Source of the DNA: Burhinus oedicnemus
Taxonomy: Eukaryota > Chordata > Aves > Charadriiformes > Burhinidae
Reading direction: 5' to 3'
Assembly (NCBI GenBank): GCA_008921705.1
Contig: VFFE01007836.1
Coordinates: 1,564,535 to 1,628,534, forward strand
DNA: 64,000 nucleotides
In this document: piece after piece, positions 1 to 10,200 of the stretch
Numbering within the stretch: position 1 is the first letter of the stretch
How the letters are laid out: every line of letters starts with the position of its first letter
The notes under the pieces: model-generated
The model's input: only the letters and a program-made list of their open reading frames with translations
Told to the model about the DNA's origin: nothing
Database searches by the model: none
Program-made: the position numbers and the translations under genes

Positions 1-2328
1 GATAGGCACAGTTATAAGATTGTCTGTCTGGCAGTGGTCCACAGTTGGATCAATTTAAATTGATCATCAAACCACACCCTTAGAGCCTGAAAGGCCAAAA
101 GTAACGTGAGCTACTCAGGGAGAGGGTCTGCTATTTGAGATATCAAGCTGATAATAGGTCTCTTGAAAGAGTGCATTAACAGAATGTGTTGCCCTTGAGG
201 TACAAGTGCTGACTGCAGTTTTGCTCAAAGATTAATCAGAGGTTGAGAAGGCATTAGCAGCAGCTAAGAAATTCAGTTCATCCAAGAACCGTTTTGAAGC
301 TTTGTTTTTGGCCTACAATGTTCTTGAAGAGTGAAACAGGATCCCTGCCAATGTGTCTGGGAGCATAAAAGCCTGCTCTGCTTACAGAGAAAAACGGAGC
401 AAGCTGCAAGACCATAAAAGGTGCTATGTTAGCAGGCATGAGGATATCCTGTGGTTTCCTCGGTGATGATGGGGAAAAAGAGATCTTGAGCAGTAACTTT
501 AGCATTCACCTGCCATGGCTACTTTTGATAGTGAATCTTGTGTGAAACTGCCAGTTTTGTCATTTTCATTAGTCTCAAGGAGAGGAGACTTTTTCAGTAG
601 ATTACCTGCTGTTGCAGTATTTCTCTTGACAGGACTGGCTGTACTGTAGCTTGCTTACTTTAAAATTTTCTTCCTACTTGTTATAACCTCTGGTACCAGT
701 TTGTTGCCACTCCTGAATCTTTGACCATTCATATACCTTCTTGCTTCCCCAAAATGACAGGAACTCATTTTATTGAAGAAAAAATGGTTAACACTTCTCC
801 TTGCAAAATGAGTCATGTTTATCCTTCTGCTGGTCTTTTGATGAAGAATATGTACTATCATTCCTAATGTCTGTCTGTGATACCTTCTAAAATACTCATA
901 GAGGACTATGAAAATTGCCATTCTCAACTCAGCTGAATTCTTCTATCTTATTTTTCAACTGTATTAAACAAACAAGCTAAACTATGTATCTCTGTAGTAA
1001 TTCAAAAAACTGCCTTTTCCTCTGGGCTGCTTATTTTGGACTTCATAAGAGTTTTCTTGTGGGCAGAAAGGTGAGTGGCCAGTTTTCTCTGGGACTTACA
1101 GGTCCATGATTTCAGTGACTTCTCCAACATACCTATTTAGGAAGCTCAGGAAGTTGTTCACAGAGCAAATTTCTGAATCGGTGTTCTCCAGAGAACTCCA
1201 GTTTTTCTTTTGCCAAGGAGGGAAAACAGGTTAATGCTGCGGTGTTGCAGAAGGCACAGTGTGAGCTGTTGCCTGAGAAGGAGGTGCTGAGAATTCAGGA
1301 GCGGGCTGGTCGGGAAGTGGGAGACAATGCTAGTGTTGCTTCAGGGAGAAAATAAGAGCGAAGTACAAATCTGTACAAACTGAAAGTGAGAAAATGTTCA
1401 GGTCCGTTCACCAGCAAGGAGAATACATGCATGTTATAGACATTCTGACTATGTTACTGTATAGGGCAAGGATTTTTTTTTTAAAGCAAAGAAGGGAAGG
1501 GTTAAAGAAAAACATGGCTAAATATTTCAGCTGTAATGATCTGTTTCACGATCTCTCCCAGCTTGTGATGATGAGTAGGAAAAGTAAAGGCTTGAAACAC
1601 AGTAGAGATCTATTGATATTGCAGTTTATTATTACATGGTTGGTAAAGTTTAAAGAACAAGTTACTTGGTGACACTATGAATCCATTTTAATTAAAAAGA
1701 AAATTTATCTGCTCTCTTTTTGCTGTTTTTTAGATATACTATCCCTTTGCCTATTGTTACCTTCATTGCCATTTAATTATAGTTGACAAAATGCATGCTT
1801 TTTTTTAACATGCTAGCTGTAACTAGTCTGTATATTTTATGCTGATGGCAGATGTGAAATATTTCTGCAGTGGTATTTCTTCCAACTTGCTGCTAATTTT
1901 GAGTTTTCTCTGTTATTTCTTTATTCATTCATTTGTAGTTCCTATTCCAGCTGTAGATTGCATTCAGGCTTACCTTCTGATCTCTCTTGCCTCTGTCTTC
2001 CTCAGTCTTCTTGCTTTATTTTGGATTATTCCCTGCCTTAAAGTAGGCACAGCCTGCTCTCTTGCATTTGTTAAGTAAAATCCCTTCTACCTTCCCAATT
2101 ATCCTGCTGTTTCTCTCTCATCCAAACTCACTGAGCATGTTGTTCACCACTATTGCCACAAGCTCCTCTCTGGTAATCCTACCTCGATCCATCCTGTGTC
2201 ACTTCCAGCTTAGCAGCCAGCCTTTTTGCTTGACTGAGATTGCTTCTGCTAAAATCTCATTTGAGTTTTCCTAGTGGTATCTTGGGGTTTTTGTTCTCGC
2301 CTTGGTCTTATAGCTGCTTATATTTAGA
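1..2328. other. AT-rich non-coding sequence, no gene seen
   Basis: Plain AT-rich DNA with no recognisable gene, repeat family or RNA. The longest open frames are about 90 codons and carry no recognisable motif. A strong polypyrimidine tract ending in TTTTTTAG lies near 1,710-1,734, and an AAG|GTGAGT donor-like site lies near 1,067-1,075, but they do not pair into a convincing exon. A minus-strand donor-like site (GTAAGTC) near 1,085 is also isolated. Confidence 0.6.
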
Positions 2329-2682
2329 AACAGAATCATCTGGGTTGGAAGAGACCTTTAAGATCATCGAGTACAACCATTAACATAACACTGCCAAAAC
2401 CACCACTAAACCATGTCCCTCAGCACCAAATCTACACGTCTTTTAAATACCTCCAAGGATGGTTACTCCACCACTTCCCTAGGCAGTGGTGTTGGCATTT
2501 CCAATGCTTGACAACCCTTTTGGTGAAGAAATTTTTCCTAATATCCAATCTAAACGTCCCCTGGAGCAACTTGAGGCCATTTTCTCTCATCCTATCGCCT
2601 GTTACTTGGGAGAAGAGACCGACCCCCACCTCGCTACAACCTCCTTTCAGGTAGTTGTAGAGAGCGATAAGGTCTCCTCTGA
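2329..2682 (-). mobile_element. CR1 LINE, 3' part of copy 1
   Basis: This is the 3' end of a CR1 non-LTR retrotransposon lying on the minus strand. On the plus strand it begins with the reverse complement of the conserved CR1 end (AGAATCATCTGGGTTGGAAG near 2,333). It stays collinear with the better copy at 45,041-46,279 through the stretch that encodes the ORF2 C-terminus. On the minus strand the residues [10 protein letters not shown] and [11 protein letters not shown] are recognisable. The usual repeated ATTCTATG tail is missing or eroded. The fragment stops at the 20-N gap, and the rest of the same element appears to resume near 3,124-3,151. ORF2 is broken and not functional. Confidence 0.93.
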
Positions 2683-2702
2683 NNNNNNNNNNNNNNNNNN
2701 NN
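2683..2702. other. assembly gap (20 Ns)
   Basis: Exactly 20 N characters, so this is an assembly gap whose true size may differ from 20. It falls inside the CR1 copy. About 46 bp that the second CR1 copy carries at this point (roughly 45,397-45,442) are absent on either side, so some CR1 sequence may be hidden in the gap. Confidence 0.98.
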
Positions 2703-3123
2703 GAAATTCAGGCAACTTCCCCGAGAAAATTATGAAAACTAATACTGTGCTTGTATCTGTAAAAGTTAAGTGGTTTGACCTAAATGAGTGAGTGGATATG
2801 ACCTCAGTCACAGGCACAAGTAATGCTAGAGCTGCTTGTGTGGCACTTAATAAAGATTTAGAAAAGTTCAGTGGAAGATTCAAGATTTATTAATTGATAG
2901 ATCTCAAAATACAATTGCAAGTGGAGAATCCTCATTGTATGTGTACTCCTACTGAGTTCCTACAGAGACCAAATTTTGGTCGCATTATTATTTAGCATTT
3001 TTACCAGTCCCCTGTAGGAAAACACAGAATCTTCACCTATAAAGCTGACATGAAAAGAGGATTTTGGCGCAAGTTAATGATTGATTATTAACAGCTGATA
3101 CACAGCAGATCACTGTAGTGAAT
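2703..3123. other. non-CR1 segment interrupting CR1 copy 1
   Basis: About 420 bp of AT-rich sequence with no similarity to the CR1 copy at 45 kb. It separates two CR1 pieces that are otherwise collinear, in the same orientation, and adjacent in the element. It may be a later insertion, or the product of misjoining at the adjacent N gap. No terminal inverted repeats, poly-A tail or coding sequence were recognised in it. Confidence 0.6.
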
Positions 3124-3157
3124 GTCCTCATAAGACTTGTGTCCTCATAAGACTTGT
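3124..3157. repeat. 17-bp perfect tandem duplication
   Basis: The unit GTCCTCATAAGACTTGT occurs twice in direct succession (3,124-3,140 and 3,141-3,157), exactly where CR1 sequence resumes. The second unit continues into CR1 (CCTCATAAG... then CTCTAGACCCCTCACC). The duplication therefore marks the junction between the interrupting segment and CR1 and may be a local repair or target duplication. Confidence 0.9.
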
Positions 3158-3805
3158 GCTCTAGACCCCTCACCAGCCTTGTTGCCCTCCTCTGGACACG
3201 CTCCAGCACCTCAATGTCTTTCTTGTAGTGAGAGGCCCAAAACTGAACACAGTATTTGAGATGCAGCCTTATCAGTGCCGAGTACAAGGGGGACAATCAC
3301 TCTTAGTTCTGCTCACCACGCTATTCCTGATACAGCCCAGAATGCTGTTGGCCTTCTTGGCCACCTGGGCCCACTGCTGACTCATGTTCAGCCAGCTGTC
3401 AACCAACACTCCCAGGTCTTTTTCTGCCAGGCAGCTTTCCAGCCACTCTTCCCCAAGCCTGTAGCTCTGCATGGGGTTGTTGTGAAATGCAGGACCCAGC
3501 ACTTGGCCTCATTGAATCTCATACCGTTGGCCTCGGCTCACTGATCCAGCCTATCCAGATACTTCTGTAGAGCCTTCCAATGCTCAAGCACATCAACGTT
3601 CCCGCCCAGCTTGGTGTCGTCTGCAAACTTACTGAGGGTGCACTCAATCCCCTCGTCCAGGTCATTGATAAAGATATTAAACAGAACAGGCCCCAGATAC
3701 TGAGCCCTGGGGAACACCACCTGTGACCAGCCGTCAACTGGATTTAAATCCATTCACCACAACTCTTTGGGCCCAGCCATCCAGCTGCTTTTTACCCAGT
3801 GAAGT
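3141..3805 (-). mobile_element. CR1 LINE, internal part of copy 1
   Basis: Continuation of the minus-strand CR1 copy, covering the reverse-transcriptase palm and the region downstream of it in ORF2. It matches the 45-kb copy collinearly from the segment equivalent to 45,442 up to that equivalent to about 46,105. The 5' truncation, on the minus strand, is near 3,805, after the CATCCAGCTGC...ACCCAGTGAAG stretch. Together with 2,329-2,682 it makes a roughly 1-kb truncated copy. Truncated 5' ends are normal for CR1. Confidence 0.93.
3160..3753 (-). pseudogene. CR1 ORF2 reverse-transcriptase remnant (copy 1)
   Basis: The minus strand encodes recognisable pieces of CR1 ORF2, scattered over three frames. 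Read in order from the 5' end of the element these are: the [18 protein letters not shown] stretch with the FADD catalytic box (codons at 3,616-3,627), then [21 protein letters not shown], and then [20 protein letters not shown]. The frames do not join, so several indels and stops separate them. FADD is the reverse-transcriptase active-site motif that binds metal through its aspartates; the family would copy its own RNA at a nicked target. This copy cannot make an enzyme. It looks more decayed than the copy at 45 kb. Confidence 0.9.
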
Positions 3806-3865
3806 CATTCATCTTAAATGAAGATGATGAATGAGTCTTACCCATTTAGAGTCATTCATCTTAAA
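3803..3865. repeat. 16-bp direct repeat with inverted partner at the CR1 5' junction
   Basis: AGTCATTCATCTTAAA occurs at 3,803-3,818 and again at 3,850-3,865. Between them, AAGATGATGAATGA (about 3,821-3,834) is a near-perfect inverted partner of the first repeat, so the strand can fold into a hairpin. The first repeat begins exactly where CR1 similarity ends. Confidence 0.85.
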
Positions 3866-4422
3866 ATCTTGTATTGCGTTTGCTTTCAGACATTCTCCTC
3901 CTTGGCCATTCCTTCAGTGTAACTGTAGGTGAGTGGTTTCTTTTCCCCAAATCCATGGGATTTTCATCAGTTGAAAGTTTTTGATGATTGAAGTTTTGCA
4001 CTAAATGTGGAATTGGAACAGTCTCAGGATCTGCTGTGATGGGCAGTATGCAGTTATTCACTAAATACTGCCCTGAAACACCTCTCTTTCCTTTTCTTGC
4101 AGATCTTATAGATCTGATCTGTCATTTGGACATCAGTAACTTACAGATTTAACACCTTGTTGTTGGTGCATGCCCTGCCATGCCCTGCCAGCCTGGCATT
4201 TCATCTCATTTCACTGACACTCTTACAGTCCCGTGTGTGGTGCTGGTTTTCTGAAACAGTATGTGTGATAGTCAAAATAGGAGGTACATCGTTGGTGTGG
4301 GAGAAGCAGAACTAGAGCCTAGTTAGAGCACTTGAGGACTCCTGCAATGCAAAAGTGAAATAATTACCACCAAAAAAAGGAGCAGAGTATGCCCAGATGT
4401 GGCTGACTTGTGACTAGCTCTG
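3866..4422. other. non-coding, no gene seen
   Basis: Mixed-composition sequence without a recognisable gene. It holds a polypyrimidine tract ending in TTCTTGCAG near 4,101 that resembles a splice acceptor, and a 10-bp direct doublet TGCCCTGCCA at 4,171-4,190. No convincing donor or open frame follows the acceptor. Confidence 0.5.
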
Positions 4423-5420
4423 GTGTCTCATTATTTCAAGCAGCTTTTGTCTCGCCTCTGCTCTCGTGTTCAGAGGGAGGTGCCTGCGCAGTTGGCAGCT
4501 GGCCACCCAGCAGCTGAGGTAAATCCCGTTCTTCTTCCCATGGAGGAGCTTTCTCAAGTAGGTATACAGCTAGGCACAGCTCCCTGGGGCCGCTGGTGCT
4601 GCTCCAAGGACAGATTTTCCTCAGCTTTTCCTAACTTTTTCTTTCCTGGTCAGGGAGTCTAAAACCCCAAGTAAAAGCTGCTCTTTCTCTCACATTTGTA
4701 TGGAGAGAAGGATTCATAACTGTGCTGACTGATAGTGACTCTTGCTTGTGCTGACTGCTGCTGGGCCAGTGCGTTGGTTGTGGGCAGAGACCAGGCTGCT
4801 CCTCTCGTGGTGGGCAGGTGCCTGCCCAGTGCTGGGGTGTTACTGAGCTGCCTGAGGGACGTGGCGCCAGGAGCGGCGGGGACTCCCCAGGGCCAGGCCT
4901 GGCAGCCAAGACCAGTTCCACCGTCCCAGCCAGGGAGCAGGGCAGGCTGGGGGCAGCCCAGAGTCCATCAGGTAAGTTCATGGTGACGAGGCAGGTTTGA
5001 GGGCAAGCTGGGAAGCCGTTCTGCAGGCCCGGGGCAGGGCTGGGCCTCAGCCAGGAAACCAGGGTCAGGCACCCACCCCACGATCATGGGGCAGGTCCGT
5101 GGGCAAGGTGGGACACCAGCCTGTGGGTGAGGATTAGAGGCGTCAGAGGACAGGCAGGGGCACTGCTGCAGCTGAATGCCCCGGGCTGAGCCAAAATGGG
5201 GCTCCAGATCCATGGGCAGGGCTTGTGGGGGGGAGGCCCTGTGGCAGCTGGTCAGGGCCATGAAGGCCTATGAGTGCCTCAGGGCTGAATGCAAAGACAG
5301 AGAAGCCCAGCAGCTGTCGGTGCGGCAGAGGGGCCCTCCAGAGCCCTGCTGAAAGCAGGACAGTTTTGGTGGAACCGTTCAGGTGGGCTGGAGGAAGAAT
5401 AGCACCAAAGTAGAGCAAAC
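4423..5420. other. GC-rich island of unknown origin
   Basis: This block is clearly more GC-rich than its surroundings. Several overlapping open frames run through it on both strands. That is what GC-rich DNA gives by chance, because stop codons are AT-rich, and none shows a recognisable domain. CpG dinucleotides are present but look few for the base composition, so it does not resemble a promoter CpG island. A consensus splice donor, CAG|GTAAGT, lies at 4,972 (plus strand). The second half shows an imperfect periodicity of about 100 bp. It could be an exon of a non-coding RNA, an old minisatellite, or part of an unrecognised repeat. Confidence 0.55.
4991..5232 (+). repeat. imperfect ~100-bp tandem repeat
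   Basis: The motif GCAGGTTTGAGGGCAAGCTG starts at 4,991. A close variant (GCAGGTCCGTGGGCAAGGTG) starts at 5,091, exactly 100 bp later. A weaker third version (CCAGATCCATGGGCAGGG) starts near 5,204. The first two continue alike (GGGAAGCC against GGGACACC). This suggests a decayed minisatellite with two to three units. Confidence 0.55.
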
Positions 5421-6491
5421 GGATTAATTTGCTCCCCTCTGCTTATTCTTAAGCAGATGGGAAACATGCTGGCCAATAAAATTAATGAATGTGATGAGAA
5501 GTTGGCACATATGGATGCATAGAGAGGAGTGGTTTGGGGAATTATTTTCCAGACTTTGAAAAAAATTCATCATGTCTTTGTTTAGAAAATCAGACTCTGT
5601 GCCCCTCATTCCCACCTCTAATGCTTTAGCCTTAATTATGTGATGTAACAAGTACTACTTTCTGTCCTGCTATGAATTACATGAATTTCTTTTCTAAGCC
5701 CACATATTTACTTAATGTTTGAGGAATGGGAAAAGGAAATGTCTTTGATCACATATTTCACATATGACAAAAGGATTAAAAAAACCCCTCCAGCTTAAAA
5801 CTTCTTAATGAACGTTCATTTTTGAAAGTTTTACTTGTAATTTGTCAGCTTTTGCCGTGAATATTTTTAGCTATTTTATAAATAAAGGCAAAAATTTTCC
5901 AAAGTACTGCACTAAAAGGGTTTTTATTGTCTTGTTTTCTCTTGCCTCCATATTAACATAGAGGATTACAAAGCGTATCACCCTCCTCCCACCTTTTTTC
6001 TCAAATCCTGAGCAATGAACAGAGAATGCAAGGTCCCTGGTGCTTTGACCTCTGAGAAGCTGTGTTTTGTTATTGTTTTAATGCAAATAATGTGGTTTCT
6101 TCTATTTCTTGATTAAAAGTTCTTTTCTCATCTTCCTTCAGTGATGGAGGAAAATTTCCTCTCTCATCACCCCCAATGCCTTTATTTCTAACAAGTATGT
6201 TACATTACCTGGAAGAAAAGTTAATTCTTTGCTAAATTGCTGTAGTACTGAAGGGCATTAAAGAAGTATTTAAAGCAAGAATGGTGGAAATTCATAGCTG
6301 TTGAAAAGTTTCTGTTGAAATCTTTGGTTTTCTTAGGGTACCATGTAGATGCCTTAATAGGTGCCTTTCTGACCATTGGGCCATTTAAAGAGGTAGTAGA
6401 ACCTATTTGCAATAGTTGCAAATTGGACAGTTGAATGCCAATATGTTTCTCACATGCCTTAACCCTAGGCTTCTTAATAATCTCAAAGAAG
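5421..6491. other. AT-rich non-coding sequence
   Basis: No gene, RNA or transposon recognised. Short open frames on both strands are below 80 codons and carry no motif. Confidence 0.55.
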
Positions 6492-6624
6492 ATCTCTGTC
6501 GTGGTTTGGGCCAGATTGGCCCAATCCGGTGGAACGACAGATGCTCTCTCTCTCCTGCTCCACTCAGGAGACGAGAAAGAGAGAGAAAAAGAGAGACTTA
6601 AGAGTTTAGAAGGAACTAAACTAC

Positions 6625-6630
6625 TTTAAT
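6625..6630 (-). terminator. poly-A signal of the solo LTR
   Basis: ATTAAA on the minus strand, about 245 bp downstream of the TATA box in the LTR's own sense, consistent with the U3-R-U5 layout. Confidence 0.55.
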
Positions 6631-6875
6631 GAAATATTGATAATAAAATAATAAAAAGAAAAATAATGAAATATATACAAAATCGTATCAAGCTCCCAGG
6701 ATGACAGTCACGTCACCAGCAGGCGCTGGGGAAAGTCCCAGACTGGACTCAGTGACGGACGGGAACTGGATTCCAGATCTGGATTCAGGATTGGGATCAA
6801 AGGCAAACGCAGAGACAGAGTCCTCCCAGGACGCCGGCCATTGAAGAAAGAGAGCTGACCCTTTGATCCCTCAGC

Positions 6876-6882
6876 TTTTATA
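6876..6882 (-). promoter_or_regulatory. TATA box of the solo LTR
   Basis: TATAAAA on the minus strand in the context CTCAGTATAAAAGCTGAG. It lies about mid-LTR, upstream of the ATTAAA signal in that sense, as expected for the U3 promoter of an LTR. Whether it is still active cannot be told from sequence. Confidence 0.7.
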
Positions 6883-7230
6883 CTGAGCATGAGGCAGATG
6901 GGATGGGATGGAATACCCTTGGTGGTCAGTTTTGGGTCGCCTGTCCTGTCCGCTCCTCCCCGCAGGTGTGACCCCTCTACGCTTTTCCGCTTCCGACCCT
7001 CCAACAGGGCAAGTAACAAAGTTGGCTGCCCTTGATTGTTATAGCAATAAGTATAAGCAAGAGCCTCTCTGCATACATTCCTTGGCATCAGCTCTAAACA
7101 TGGGTCTTATCACTCTGAGAGTGAACAGTTTCCTGCACAACAGGCTGTTAATTTCAGCAGTTAGAAGAGGCCTAGCTAAAAAGTAAAGTTACTGAACAAA
7201 ATTGGTCCTGTTTTACCTCAAACCAGGACA

Positions 7231-10200
7231 GTCTCTAAATGGGTGGGAGTGTAGGCTGGTATACCCCACAAATTATGCTCTAGACACTGCATTCCCTATA
7301 TTTTTTGTGTTCTATTTTTGTCCCAAGTGCAAGGACATAGTTACCCAAAGCATGCAAAATAGTGTTTGCTTTTGGTATCAGCCCTATTGACTTTAATGCA
7401 ATTAGCTATGTGAATTTCTCTTGCAGGATAAGGGGAAGTGTCTCAAGAACAGAGCTGAACAAAGTTGTTTTCAATATTGTACAGTGTAAGAAAAATCCTG
7501 GCATTGTCCTTCTGGGTCACTGTATGTTGAATATCACTTTTTCTTGAATTATCCTCAAGTTAATTGGTCAATTGCAAAATCAGCTGTACTGTAATGGCTC
7601 AGTGTTAAGGAGTCCTGTGATTTTAAAGGAAAGGATAACTGAGTTTTCATGCCTTTTTAGTATCTGAGGTGCTCCGATGACCAGAGCGCTAGAGAGAACA
7701 ATGAGGTCATAAGCATCCTAGAACGGCCAAGAAAACTAAAAATCTAAGTTCCAGGATTATAGATTTTGATTTTTGTTGTTAAATGTAAAAAATTAAAGAC
7801 AGGGATCTGGATTACTCGGTTACAGAGGAATAATGTTAACTATGTTTAAAGACAGTGTTGATCAGTTGTCAAATGAAATCCTCATTTCTTAGTATGGATC
7901 TTATTACACTATGGTTATTACATTGACATGGTACTGATTCCTGAAGAAGAACAAAAGAACTACAGAAACCACCAAAAATCTGTTTTTGTTTGTCTTCCTT
8001 AGCCAAACCCTCTGACTCTCCAAAAAGACAGCTGAACTGATTTTTCTCTAATTAAAATATAAAGCCCTTTTGGAACGAGCTTGTTTGCTACATTTTTGCC
8101 AAGAAGGCATTTTTATAATGGAGTTTTAATTGTAACCTCTGGAAACAGGACTGTATAATAAGGTTGCTGCCAGTACTCTCACAACAGAGTAGCTAGTGTG
8201 GTACTGTGATAGATGCTGTATGATTCAGTCTACTCTCCCTTCTCCTTGTTTTCCCCCAAGTCTGGCAGGCCAAAACAGAAATAACCCTTCATTACATTTA
8301 GCTGTAAGGCTGACTACATTAAGAAAACTGCCTTATGCAAAGCCTTGAGACTTTGCAGACCTATTGGACTATAGCGTGGAATATTGTTTGAAAAAAATGG
8401 GTTTACTGTGTCTGGCTACTAAGCTAATCAATCCAGTATGGCTGTTTCATACGGTTAAGCCCATTACAACTTTGTCTGACCTCTTTCATCTTTGTTGAGG
8501 ATATAGAGTATCGTTAATGTTACCAGCTGCATTGTTTTCTCCTAATATCAACAGAGAAAAAAAAATGGTTCTCTTGTTTTCCACTTAGATAGCTCTAGTA
8601 TTGCCAAACAAATGTGAAACAGGCTTTTACAATAATAGTATTTTCCCAAATGCCCTGTTAATTTTCAGTAAACCAAAATAAAATGTGTTATTGTTTATTA
8701 AGACAGTGTGACCCATATGGATTCCAGATGATAAAAATTTCAATAAAATGCTGCAATTAGAGGCAAGTAGAGTTTTCTTTCAGTTCACATGTTTATATGT
8801 AGCTCAGGACAAGAATGGTCATTTAAGTTGTGTCAGTGATTGGATTTTACTTACAATGATGATAATTCTTTTCATTTGCATGCCACTTTTCACTTGAAAC
8901 TACTCAAGGAGTCTTGAGCCATCTGGGAATAACTTTAATGCAAAAGTGTTGTAGGAACATTGATCTAACTGTATGTTGCAACGTACGCATTCTGGCTTTG
9001 AATAAGAGTCTTTACAGGCTATGACTTCTGGGGAAGTTGCATGTGTAAGGTGGCTCTTAATGCCCATCTTGTATTGGATATACCACAATATATTGATGAT
9101 TTGGACCTCAATAACTAGATTTTTTCTGGTAAAATGAGTATGAAAAATCCACATGACTTTCTGCTAGTCAACATCTAAATAAACATTTCCTCTTACTATA
9201 TTTGCTATATTATATCACAATGTTGTTGTTGGTTGGTTGTTTTTTTTCAAGAACCTTTATTCAAACGGTGAAAGTGATTCAAATATTTTATGTATAGAAG
9301 GACATCTCAGAGTCATAACTGAACTTTAAATACGTGTTTTCGTATAACAGTATACTATAATCATAACATGATTGGTAGTCTTTGTATTAACTGTCTGAAA
9401 CAACCATAGATTCTTAACATTGTGAAAAAGTTTCATTTCAGGGACATAACAGGAACTGAAGAAATATCTTCTTTTTCCCTGACAATGTTAAGTTATTAAT
9501 AGTTGGGATTATCCATAAGATTTTTTCAATTCACGTGTATTACAGGAAGGTTATTCCTGAATATTTATACATCTGCACAGTAACTGCGAATAAATAATTC
9601 ACTTACAGTGTCATGAAAGAGTATGCATTTGAAGTGAACTATATGGTCTCTGTAATGTAAATCTGATAGAATGTACATCATCTGATGGTCTTTCAGTGTA
9701 ACTAATGAATAATAATGGTCTGCTGGACAGTATACATCTGAAGATGTTATTCAAAGAAAAAATCTTTCTGTTTTTCCAATGGCAGTTTGAGGAAATTTAA
9801 TATCAAATCGTATTACATATCATACAGTCTTGCAGATATCAGCTATTGCCGTTAGAGAACTTAACTGCATGCCAGAAGTATTACAGTGCCATTATTTGCA
9901 CCAATTGATGTGTTTTGTACAAACCTTTCATAATGTTTTTGTGATATCTTTGCTTTCTCCTTTCTTTTAGTACAGTGATGATTTGAGTCATTTTGAAATT
10001 GAGAACTCATTTGTAAGTTGCCACACTGCACTCATTCTTAGCTGTTTTCCTTTTTCATGTCACCAAGGCCAGTAAGGCATTCTAATATCTAATATTATGT
10101 TCTTTGCAGTCTTATCTGCATAGCCAAAGGAGAATTGTCTGGTCAATATCTAGCCTGAATTTATCAAGAACTTTTTTGTCATTTATATTGCAGTATTGTC

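Larger units (their letters stand above)
6497..7230 (-). mobile_element. solo LTR of an endogenous retrovirus (ERVL-like), minus sense
   Basis: A 734-bp solo long terminal repeat. Its ends form an inverted repeat: TGTCGTGGTTT at 6,497 and AAACCAGGACA ending at 7,230, which match at 10 of 11 positions. Flanking 5-mers are ATCTC (6,492-6,496) and GTCTC (7,231-7,235), a target-site duplication with one mismatch. Sense is minus: there is a TATAAAA box at 6,876-6,882 within GCTCAGTATAAAAGCTGAG, and downstream in that sense an ATTAAA poly-A signal at 6,625-6,630. The last part is GA/CT-rich (about 6,567-6,598). No retroviral internal sequence flanks it, so it is what remains after recombination between two LTRs. 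A 5-bp duplication fits class III (ERVL-type) elements; the exact family was not searched. Confidence 0.88.

Noticed and set aside
1085..1140. Minus-strand donor-like GTAAGTC with a short open stretch
   Set aside because: No polypyrimidine tract precedes the stretch on that strand, so no exon is supported.
3275..3544. Plus-strand open frames across CR1 copy 1
   Set aside because: They are antisense shadows of the CR1 ORF2 remnant on the minus strand.
4631..5261. Overlapping open frames of 80-116 codons on both strands in the GC-rich block
   Set aside because: GC-rich DNA has few stop codons in any frame. The proline/serine/glycine-rich products on opposite strands show no motif.
8874..8881. 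Further ATTTGCAT octamers (also at 63,551-63,558)
   Set aside because: By rough estimate a few octamers on either strand are expected by chance in 64 kb of AT-rich DNA, and these lie alone.
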